Assembly (NCBI RefSeq): GCF_023652955.1
Contig: NZ_JAKLOY010000001.1
Span: 1,547,196-1,611,195, forward strand
DNA: 64,000 nucleotides
Direction of reading: 5' to 3'
DNA from: Geomonas sp. Red32
GTDB lineage: Bacteria > Desulfobacterota > Desulfuromonadia > Geobacterales > Geobacteraceae
Shown here: positions 54,401 to 60,429 of the stretch, piece by piece
Layout: the number at the start of each line of letters is the position of its first letter
How positions within the stretch are numbered: the stretch's first letter is position 1
Position numbers and translations under genes: made by a program
The notes under the pieces: generated by a model
What the model was told of the DNA's origin: nothing
Database searches by the model: none
Seen by the model: the letters and a program-made list of their open reading frames with translations, nothing else

Positions 54401-55838
54401 GCGTGAAGGAGACGAAGAGGGAGACCAGCACGGCGAAGGCGACCGTCATCCCGAACTGGAAGAAGAAGCGCCCGACGATGCCGCGCATGAAGGCGACCGG
54501 GACGAAGACCGCGACGATGGACATGGAGGTGGCGAAGACGGCGAGCCCGATCTCGGAGGTGCCGATCCGGGAGGCGGTGATGTGGTCCTCGCCATGTTCG
54601 AGGTGCCGGACGATGTTCTCCCGGACCACGATGGCGTCGTCGATCAGCAGGCCGATCGCCAGGGAGAGCGCCATCAGGGTCATCACGTTGAGGGTCATTC
54701 CCATGGCGGTCATGATGATGAAGGAGGAGATGACCGAGATGGGGAGGGTGAGGCCGGTGATGACCGTGGAGCGCCAGGAGTTGATGAAGCAGAAGACGAT
54801 GACGATGGTAAGGAGGCCGCCGATCAGCATGGTCTCCTTGACGTCGGCGAGCGATTCGCGGGTGGGGATGGAGGCGTCGCGCACGACGGTGAGCTCAACC
54901 CCCGCGGGGAGCTCCTTCTTGAGCTTCTCGACGCTCTTCTGCACCCCGTCGACCACCTCGACCATGTTGGCGCCGGACTGCTTCAGGACGTCCAGGGCGA
55001 CCGCCGGTTCTCCGTTGATGAGCGCGAGCGAACGCTGCTCCTTGGCCCCGTCGGTGACGTCGGCCACCTCGGAGAGGGTGATCCCCCGCCCGCCCCGCTG
55101 GGCGATGACCATGTTGCGGAAGCCGTCCACCCGGTCGGGCTTGCCGGAGATGCGGATCGGGTACTCGTTCCCCCCTTGGGTCAGGCGCCCGAGCGGGGTG
55201 TTGACGTTCTCGCTCTTGAGCCCGGCCACCACGGCGTCGACGCCGAGACCGAGCGCCTCCAGTCGTGCCGGGTCGATGGTGACGGTCACCTCGCGCTTGG
55301 CGTCGCCGACCATGTCGACCTTGCCGACCCCCGCCACGTTCTCCAGCCGCCGCTTGATCTGCTTATCGGCCAGGGTGGTGAGATCCTTGGTGGAGAGCCC
55401 TTTACCCTTGACGGCCAGGGAAACGACCGGAAGCGCGTTGAAGTCGAGCTTCTGGATGATCGGGTCCTCGATGCCGGTAGGGAGGTTGCCGCGGATGCCG
55501 TTGATCTTGGCGCGGGCCTCCTGGGAGACCTCGTTGATCTTTTCCTCCAGGCGGAACTGCACCATGACGGTGGAGACCCCTTCGCGGGAGTAGGACATCA
55601 CGTGCTTCACGCCGGCGATCTGGTTGACCGCTTCCTCGATCTTCTTGGAGACCTCGCGCTCCATGCTCTCCGGGGAGGCGCCGGGGAACTTGGTGACGAT
55701 GGAGATGACGGGGATCTCGACGCTCGGGAACATCTCGACGGAGAGCCGGCGGTAGGAGAAGATCCCCAGCGTCACCAGGGCGAGCATGAGGACGGCGGCG
55801 AAGACGGGGCGTTTTATGGAAAGGTCGGAAAGAATCAT
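51429..55838 (-). CDS. RND (HAE1-type) efflux transporter fused to a TolC-type outer-membrane protein
   Basis: One 1,469-residue frame. Residues 1-1025 are a complete AcrB-like RND pump: MILSDLSIKRPVFAAVLMLA, paired Asp in SLAIGLLIDDAIVVREN (TM4), SIVAVFVPVAFMRGIVGRFF, NAILLVDYAK, and 12 membrane helices in the usual two sets. Residues about 1060-1469 are an outer-membrane factor (OEP/TolC) with its paired repeats: LTLDDALSIAMEQNRDIQKA, LRVTQTLFSWGKVGAA and LYLTFPFFDGFRTKGK. The joint (52669-52770) is basic, then hydrophobic, then CRAAQ, like a Sec signal peptide. No internal stop is seen. Third gene of the tetR-mfp operon; a natural substrate is not evident. Confidence 0.88.
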   Translation of the reverse strand: MILSDLSIKRPVFAAVLMLALVTLGIFSYRRLSVEMFPSVEIPVISIVTKFPGASPESMEREVSKKIEEAVNQIAGVKHVMSYSREGVSTVMVQFRLEEKINEVSQEARAKINGIRGNLPTGIEDPIIQKLDFNALPVVSLAVKGKGLSTKDLTTLADKQIKRRLENVAGVGKVDMVGDAKREVTVTIDPARLEALGLGVDAVVAGLKSENVNTPLGRLTQGGNEYPIRISGKPDRVDGFRNMVIAQRGGRGITLSEVADVTDGAKEQRSLALINGEPAVALDVLKQSGANMVEVVDGVQKSVEKLKKELPAGVELTVVRDASIPTRESLADVKETMLIGGLLTIVIVFCFINSWRSTVITGLTLPISVISSFIIMTAMGMTLNVMTLMALSLAIGLLIDDAIVVRENIVRHLEHGEDHITASRIGTSEIGLAVFATSMSIVAVFVPVAFMRGIVGRFFFQFGMTVAFAVLVSLFVSFTLDPMLSSRWHDPAIELKGRRIGIARVLDRFNDRFDAWADRYRMAITWALNHRKSVLALAFASFVAGIVIFGTLESAFMANDDKGEFQVVFKTAPDASIAESTDRLNAMLAAIKGIPEVDHTYASIGAGDSGTVREGSLYVKLKEKSERKRSQELVQQEFREKLKLIPGITTSIERVGDVGGAQKPLQVNLKGEDIPTLKRYAAQLKQEIYKIPGIVDLEVTLEHDIPEYRMTVDRARAQDAGVNTNDIASTVSRLVGGEAVSTYEDEDGDAVDVRVRLPEALRRNPSQVRDLKLAVAKGGETALVPLANLTRYEVSNTPSQIERRDLSRLVTISANLDGLPLGTAVQKVKEAAARIPMQPGYSVGFSGEAEDMAETFGYMAESLIIAIVFVYLILAAQFESFLEPLAIMLSLPLSIVGMAGMLKLTGDTVNIMSLIGLIMLMGLVTKNAILLVDYAKVLQGRGMPRFDAVVEAGRTRLRPIVMTTLAMIFGMMPLFFALGSGAEMRAPMARAVVGGLLTSTMLTLLVVPVMYTVLDDLEAWLKRKWRGRKGHAAAQAALVVLGLSLALALSPGICRAAQPRTLTLDDALSIAMEQNRDIQKARAYAQLVEGKYLEERAAALPSLSLNASANYNRDDSQSALMGGISTTQQRVADLRVTQTLFSWGKVGAAIRGASEGMKTAEDQLRLYQQAARRDVTVAFYDVLLAKELRALALSNLQQKERHLAEAEKRLAAGVATDYDVLAARVGADNARPELIRRENAIKTAKERLRLVLALEPGELEVKGELTASPVPIPSFEDSLATARKMRPELSDLKHRVGINRELVEIAAAENKPQLDLKGGAGYHQLEAAGRSWQGGAYDVGLYLTFPFFDGFRTKGKVEQAKSDLRTRELEEAQQLDSVSLEVRDAGFNVTEAAEILKALAGTVKQAERLLSMAEQGYQLGVKTRLEVEDAETNLVQAKGNLAQARRDYQVSLVNLAWSTGVLGEGAALP

Positions 55839-55892
55839 GTGGCGAATCCTTTACTGGAAATCCCCCGCTGGCAGAAGGGGCATTGCGGACGT

Positions 55893-55995
55893 CCCTCCCC
55901 CCTTGAGGGGGAGGGTTAGGGTGGGGGGGAGGCCGGCGTCGCACTCCGTGGAAGTCTCCCCCGCCCCCTGCCCCTCCCTCAAGGGGAGGGGGGAG
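55893..55995. repeat. Pair of GC-rich palindromic repeats in opposite orientation
   Basis: CCCTCCCCCCTTGAGGGGGA at 55893 and a related inverted copy ending CTCAAGGGGAGGGGGGAG at 55995 flank about 30 bases. Each is itself a hairpin (CCCCTTGAGGGG core). They fill the gap between the adaptor gene and the pump gene of the efflux operon, so the transcript should carry a strong structure there. Confidence 0.7.
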
Positions 55996-57162
55996 TTAGC
56001 GAGCGGCGGGAGCGGCGGCGTTGGCGACCACCACGCGGTCGCCGTCCTTGACGTTGAAGCCGCCGCGGCTGATGACCTGCTCGCCCGCCTTGACGCCGGA
56101 GACGATCTCCACCAGTTCGCCGGCTACCGCGCCGGTCACCACTTCGCGCTTGTGGGCGATACCGTTCTCCACCACGTAGAGGTAGCCGGAGTGCTTGTCG
56201 AGGTCGAGGCCGGCCAGGGTCGCGCGCGGGACCTGCAGGACGTTTTTACGGGTGCCGGTGAGGATCTTCCCCTTGACGAACAGACCCCCCTTCAGGACCT
56301 CGGGGACGTTGGGAACCTCGGCGATCACCTTGAGCGAGCGGTCCGCCTCGTCGACGGCGGGGTTGATGAACATGACCTTGCCGGTGAAGGTCCTGCCCGG
56401 TACCCCGTCGGTCACGAACTGCAGCGGCTGGCCGAGCTTCACACCGGCCATCTGCGAGGAGGGGACCGTGACGGTGAGGTTCATGAGACGGTTGTCGACG
56501 ATCTTGAAGATCGGTTTGGCGGCGGCGCCGTCGCTGGTGAGGGAGCCGATGTTGACGTCTTTGAGGGCGACCACGCCGTCGATAGGGGAACGGACCAGCC
56601 CCTTCGCCAGCCGCGCGCGCTGCTGGGAGAGCTCCTCGTCGCCCGCCCTGATCTGGGCGCGGGCGGCCTCGATCCTGGCCTGGGCGGCCTCGGCATCGGA
56701 TATGGCGTCGTCCACCGACTGCTGGGTGGCGAGCCCCGCCTCCTTGAGCTTGATGACCCGCTGCTTCTCGCGCTCGCTCCGCTCGGCCGCCACCTTGACC
56801 TGCAACAGGGCCGCCTTGGCGTTTTGCACGTTGGCCTCGGCGCGCTTCACGAGGGCCTCGGTCTCGGCCAGGCTGATGCGGGCGAGCGGCTGCCCCTTGC
56901 GGACCCGGACCCACTCCGTCACGTAGAGCTCCTTGACGAGCCCCGGGATCTCGGTCTTCACCTCGGCCTCGTTTTTGGGCGCCAGGGTGCCGGTCACCTC
57001 GATGCCGTCCACCAGGTCGCTTCCCTGCACCGGGAGGATCTCCACCGCCACCTGCGGCGGCCCGGCGGGGACCTTCGCTTCGCTTTTCTTCGAGCAGCCG
57101 GTGGCCGCCGCGAACAGCAGGGAGGCCCCCACCGCCATCATCGTCAATTTCCTCATCTTCAT
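55996..57162 (-). CDS. RND efflux periplasmic adaptor (membrane fusion lipoprotein)
   Basis: A 388-residue HlyD/AcrA-type adaptor. The signal peptide ends in the lipobox ATGC (Cys23 in AAATGCSKKSE), so it should be anchored in the inner membrane. Then come the beta-barrel/lipoyl part (VEVTGTLAPKNEAEVKTEIP, KLVRSPIDGVV), a helical hairpin (residues about 100-185, LVKRAEANVQNAKAALLQVK and partner), and the membrane-proximal part (GVKAGEQVISRGGFNVKDGD). It links the pump to the outer-membrane channel, here encoded as the C-terminal part of the pump ORF. It follows tetR by 31 bases. Confidence 0.93.
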   Translation of the reverse strand: MKMRKLTMMAVGASLLFAAATGCSKKSEAKVPAGPPQVAVEILPVQGSDLVDGIEVTGTLAPKNEAEVKTEIPGLVKELYVTEWVRVRKGQPLARISLAETEALVKRAEANVQNAKAALLQVKVAAERSEREKQRVIKLKEAGLATQQSVDDAISDAEAAQARIEAARAQIRAGDEELSQQRARLAKGLVRSPIDGVVALKDVNIGSLTSDGAAAKPIFKIVDNRLMNLTVTVPSSQMAGVKLGQPLQFVTDGVPGRTFTGKVMFINPAVDEADRSLKVIAEVPNVPEVLKGGLFVKGKILTGTRKNVLQVPRATLAGLDLDKHSGYLYVVENGIAHKREVVTGAVAGELVEIVSGVKAGEQVISRGGFNVKDGDRVVVANAAAPAAR

Positions 57163-57193
57163 TGCAACTCCTCCAGTTTCCTTCCCTGGTAAT

Positions 57194-57796
57194 TTATTGG
57201 GCCATGCCGCTCATCAGCAAGCGGAGCATCCGCACCAGGGTATCCCGGTCCGGCTTGTTGTCGCGGCTGCAGAGCTGCTCGTTGATGGCCGTGGTCACGA
57301 TGGCCATCACGGTCCTCACCGCGTCCTCGACCTGGCTGGTCTTCAGTTCGCCGCTCTCGATCCCTTCCTGGACGAGCTTGTACAGCACCTCCGTCATAGC
57401 GACCGAGAAGATCTCGAGGTCGAACTTGGGGGTTCCTTGGGGCGGGCCGTAGTGGATGCCGTTCATGAGCCGGACCATGGGAAGCTTCTGCAGGGAGATG
57501 TCGAACAGCTCGGTGCAGAACTGGGTGATCCTCTCCTCGGCGGTGCCGGAAATCGATATCGTCCGGGCGACGATGGCCTGGAACATCTGGTAGGAGCTCT
57601 CCATCAGCTCCAGGTAGATCCCCTCCTTACTACCGAAGTAGTAGTAGAGGACCGGCTTGGTCACCCCGGCCGCTTCCACGATCTCGCGGACCGAGGAGGC
57701 GGCGTATCCCTTTTCGTTGAAGAGGGTCAAAGCCGCGGTGAGAAGCCTGTCCTTGGCACCGGTCTCCGGCTCGGCCTGTGTCGTGGCTAACGTCAT
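57194..57796 (-). CDS. TetR/AcrR-family transcriptional repressor of the efflux operon
   Basis: A 200-residue regulator. The HTH at residues 14-60 reads KDRLLTAALTLFNEKGYAAS then SVREIVEAAGVTKPVLYYYF and GSKEGIYLELMESS, a clear TetR domain. The C-terminal helices form the ligand pocket; a hydrophobic stretch RLLMSGMAQ ends the protein. It is first in an operon with the adaptor and pump. The upstream promoter carries two operator-like palindromes (57823-57840, 57874-57888), so it is probably self-regulating and relieved by an efflux substrate. GGAG lies before the ATG at 57796. Confidence 0.94.
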   Translation of the reverse strand: MTLATTQAEPETGAKDRLLTAALTLFNEKGYAASSVREIVEAAGVTKPVLYYYFGSKEGIYLELMESSYQMFQAIVARTISISGTAEERITQFCTELFDISLQKLPMVRLMNGIHYGPPQGTPKFDLEIFSVAMTEVLYKLVQEGIESGELKTSQVEDAVRTVMAIVTTAINEQLCSRDNKPDRDTLVRMLRLLMSGMAQ

Positions 57797-57822
57797 GCTC
57801 ACTCCTGCATCAATTGAATGAA

Positions 57823-57840
57823 ACTTACCGTTCGGTAAGT
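57823..57840. promoter_or_regulatory. TetR-type operator 1
   Basis: ACTTACCGTTCGGTAAGT is an exact 18-base palindrome (arms ACTTACCG / CGGTAAGT around TT) that overlaps the -10 box of the tetR promoter. Confidence 0.75.
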
Positions 57841-57864
57841 AACGCAACTGCCAGGCACTGTCAA
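57836..57864 (-). promoter_or_regulatory. Promoter of the tetR-mfp-RND/TolC operon
   Basis: On the minus strand TTGACA (57864-57859), 17 bases, TACTTA (57841-57836). The -35 box is perfect and the -10 box lies under operator 1, an arrangement that blocks polymerase when the repressor is bound. Confidence 0.65.
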
Positions 57865-57873
57865 TAGGAAAAG

Positions 57874-57888
57874 TTACCGACCGGTAGG
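57874..57888. promoter_or_regulatory. TetR-type operator 2
   Basis: TTACCGACCGGTAGG shares the half-site TTACCG with operator 1 and contains the palindrome TACCGACCGGTA-like core; it sits just upstream of the -35 box. Confidence 0.55.
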
Positions 57889-58282
57889 TAGGAGGCGGGG
57901 GAGACAGAGAGGGAATCGGAGAAGGCTGAAGGGAAGGCACAGCGATACGGGGAAAACCGGAGAAGACCGAAGATATGCCACGGAGACACGGAGAAAAATC
58001 GGAGAAGGCTAAGCTCAATTCTTGGGAGAAAAACGAACAGGACCAAACCGGAGGGAGGAGTCGAGGACTGAACGCAGGGCTGCCGAGACTGCTCCGTGGA
58101 AGGTTGACAGGGCTTCTCCCGGCTCCGCCCAAAAAAAAGGGGGGGCTGTTAACCCCCCAACAAGGGACTTCTTCGACGTTGTTTTGTCGATTGCTGCTGT
58201 GTTGCCTTCGGGAAGGTAGCTGCCTCGATACATTGCCGCTGGTCATCGGACAGCTGCCGTGTAGGTTCCTTTTACCAACCCG
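57889..58282. other. 394-base gap with purine-rich repeats, no gene supported
   Basis: AATCGGAGAAGGCT occurs at 57914-57927 and again at 57997-58010, and CACGGAGACACGGAG-type units lie between them. Short frames exist on both strands but lack ribosome sites and protein-like composition. The 3' part contains the terminator at 58131-58158. Confidence 0.5.
58131..58158 (-). terminator. Rho-independent terminator downstream of the cytochrome gene
   Basis: On the minus strand GGGGGG, loop TTAACAG, CCCCCCC and eight T. It is about 125 bases beyond the stop codon at 58283. Confidence 0.7.
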
Positions 58283-59200
58283 CTACTTCACGTGGCAGGA
58301 GAGGCAGATCAGGGAGTCCGTCTGCTTCGAGTAGAGGAAGTAGTTGGGGGCGGTCATGGCGAAGGTCTTGGTGCCGGCGAGGCTCAGGGTCTTGGAGCCG
58401 CCGTCGGTGAACGGATCCTGGGTGGCGTTCTCCTTGTTGTGGACCTCGTGGCAGGTGGCGCAGGTCATGATCCTGCTGTTGTAGAGGTTGTCCGCGATGG
58501 TCTTGTTGCCGGCCGATGCGCGGGTCACCGTGTTGTACACGCCCTGGACGGTCCCGTTGGTGATGACCTGGGTCGCGTAGGTGTGCTCGGCGGTGACGAT
58601 CTCGGTGGATTTCGTGCCGTCGCCGTTGTCGAAGCCGTTGTTGGCGTGGGCATTACGCCAGGCGGCGATCGCCACGTAGTCGAACCCGATCGGATGGGTC
58701 TGGGTGAGGTCCTTGCCGAGCTGGCCGCGCCCCAGCCCCAGGCCGGTGTTCACCGTGCCGATGAATGTCTTGGGGGCGCTGGCCATGGCATCGCCGTGCT
58801 GATCGATGGCGATGGCGCCGTCGTGGCAGCTCATGCAGAGACGGGTCGGGCCTGCCAGCGGGTCGGTGATGGTGAAGGAGTTCCCCTGGTCGTCCTTGGT
58901 GTTCATCGGGGAGGCCCAGGCGTACGGGGTGTAGCCGGCGTCGGTGGGGAGGTCGTGGTTCCAGAGCGGATATATGGCGGTGCTTCCGGTCGTGCCACTG
59001 GCATCCTTGGTGGACTGGGCATGGTGCGGGGTGTGGCAGAAAACGCAGACTCGGGCCATAACGTCGGCATTGATACCGACAACGACGTTCATGTCATGCA
59101 GAGAACCGTTCACACCGGTGCCGGCGGGGATGCCACCGAAAGCAATGCTTGCTACTGCGAGACAACCTGCGGCTGCGACGACGGTCAATGCTTTTTTCAT
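58283..59200 (-). CDS. Exported tetraheme c-type cytochrome
   Basis: A 305-residue protein with a signal peptide (MKKALTVVAAAGCLAVASIA, ending FG). Four CxxCH heme sites are present: CVFCHTPHH (about 52), CMSCHDGA (about 123), CATCHEVHN (about 249) and CLSCHVK at the very C-terminus. Additional His (HTPHH, THPIGFD, AEHTYA) could be distal ligands. The protein is probably a periplasmic or outer-surface electron carrier of metal-reducing physiology; I do not recognise the named family. AAGGAGAGGG precedes the ATG. It is monocistronic with a long upstream region and ends in a terminator. Confidence 0.92.
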   Translation of the reverse strand: MKKALTVVAAAGCLAVASIAFGGIPAGTGVNGSLHDMNVVVGINADVMARVCVFCHTPHHAQSTKDASGTTGSTAIYPLWNHDLPTDAGYTPYAWASPMNTKDDQGNSFTITDPLAGPTRLCMSCHDGAIAIDQHGDAMASAPKTFIGTVNTGLGLGRGQLGKDLTQTHPIGFDYVAIAAWRNAHANNGFDNGDGTKSTEIVTAEHTYATQVITNGTVQGVYNTVTRASAGNKTIADNLYNSRIMTCATCHEVHNKENATQDPFTDGGSKTLSLAGTKTFAMTAPNYFLYSKQTDSLICLSCHVK

Positions 59201-59633
59201 TAGCCCTCTCCTTTAGTCATTGGAATTATCACTGTCAGGCTCAGTAACCCGTTGTGAAAGGCATTGCATTCTGCCGGCTAACCACTGTCATTGTTGATGG
59301 CGTTCTGTGCCAATCAATTGCGTTGTCATATCCATCTTTGCTCTGTCTGTGAGAGAGCGTTTAAAATTTTAAAGAAGTATATTAGCTGCCTCTTCTCACA
59401 CAATCATGCAAAGGTCTTAATTTTAGACTGATATTTCGAGTAATAGCCGTGGTCTCAAAGTGGTAGTGGGGGGAGGCGGAAAGGCGGAACGGGTACTACT
59501 TTTTTCGTAGGAAGAAGGAGATCGTACGATTGGCGGTTTCTCACCAGCCGCGCCGGCGTGAGCAACAAAAAGGCCCGGAACGAAAGCGTTCCGGGCCCTG
59601 GATGAGGTATGATGCCGAAGCCGGCGGGCGGGG
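59201..59633. other. 433-base regulatory gap between the cytochrome and LuxR-type genes
   Basis: The region is AT-rich between 59320 and 59420 and includes the exact palindrome TTTAAAATTTTAAA at 59360-59373. On the minus strand TGGCACAGAACGC (59312-59300) keeps the GG and GC dinucleotides of a sigma-54 promoter at the right ten-base distance, but lacks the T residues, so it is only a weak candidate for the cytochrome promoter. The gap also includes the LuxR-type gene's terminator. Confidence 0.45.
59565..59597 (-). terminator. Rho-independent terminator of the LuxR-type gene
   Basis: On the minus strand GGCCCGGAACG, loop, CGTTCCGGGCC and TTTTTGTT; arms are an exact 11-bp match. Confidence 0.9.
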
Positions 59634-60284
59634 TCAGAGGTAGCGCGAGGACCAGTTGGCCGCCTGCAGGCGGGAGGTGACGTTTATCTTCTTGAATATG
59701 TGGTAGACGTGGGTCTTGACGGTATGAAGGCTGATGCAGAGATCATCCGCGATTCGTTCGTTGGACCGACCGCTCGATATGCCGTTGAGGATCTCCATCT
59801 CCCGCGAGGTGAGGGGCGCGGGCCCCTGGCTGTGGGTCAAGACCGGCTCGGGGCGGAACTTCCTGCTGCTTCGCTGGATGAACTCGGTCATGACGTTGCG
59901 GGAGACCCAGAGCTCGGCGGCGAAGACCGCCTGTATCATCTTGAGCAGCACGTCGGAGCTGTCGCGCTCATAGACGAAACCGCGCACCCCCTGACACAGG
60001 GCGTCGGTCTCGATCCCCCGGTTGGTGGGGACGTTGACGAGCACCACGAGATTTTTCGCCAGGCATTCCTGCAAGATCTCGTCGGGTGCCGTGCTCAGAG
60101 TGTTGTGCCACTCGCGATATTCGTGCAGGACCAGCCGCTGCTTGTCCTCAGAGCGGGAGATCTCGTCGAGAGTGGAAACTATGGAGCAGGGAGTAGTAAG
60201 CCTTTCTGAAATAAAATGAGACATCAAGGTCATCTGCAATTTGTTACTTCCCAACAGAAAGACTTCTTTTTCTGCATGGTTCAT
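59634..60284 (-). CDS. LuxR/CsgD-like transcriptional regulator
   Basis: A 216-residue regulator. The C-terminal LuxR HTH reads APLTSREMEILNGISSGRSN then ERIADDLCISLHTVKTHVYH and IFKKINVTSR. The N-terminal 140 residues look like a degenerate receiver (EVFLLGSNKLQMTLMSHFIS, NLVVLVNVPTNRGIETDALC, GVRGFVYERD), with no proper acidic pocket, as in CsgD-type proteins which bind DNA without phosphorylation. CsgD controls biofilm matrix genes in enterobacteria; function here is unknown. The frame starts 35 codons earlier, but MNHAEKEVFLL at 60284 follows AAGGGATCG. It lies downstream of kdpD on the same strand. Confidence 0.85.
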   Translation of the reverse strand: MNHAEKEVFLLGSNKLQMTLMSHFISERLTTPCSIVSTLDEISRSEDKQRLVLHEYREWHNTLSTAPDEILQECLAKNLVVLVNVPTNRGIETDALCQGVRGFVYERDSSDVLLKMIQAVFAAELWVSRNVMTEFIQRSSRKFRPEPVLTHSQGPAPLTSREMEILNGISSGRSNERIADDLCISLHTVKTHVYHIFKKINVTSRLQAANWSSRYL

Positions 60285-60429
60285 AGGCGATCCCTTCAGC
60301 AGATAGTATCTCTGCCCGGTGAGGTGCTTATGTCTCTGCGGGAAAAGGAAGTTTCGGAAAGAGTTTAATATACCGGGGACATATTTCAAACATTATGGAA
60401 CATTTTTTTACTGTCGGAATCCTTTACAA

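Noticed and set aside
53730..55919. A 729-codon plus-strand frame opposite the efflux pump gene
   Set aside because: Antisense shadow; the minus-strand protein has all RND motifs.
59217..59460. Cyclic-di-GMP (GEMM) riboswitch upstream of the tetraheme cytochrome
   Set aside because: The conserved GGCAAACC and CGCAAAGC elements are absent on the minus strand.
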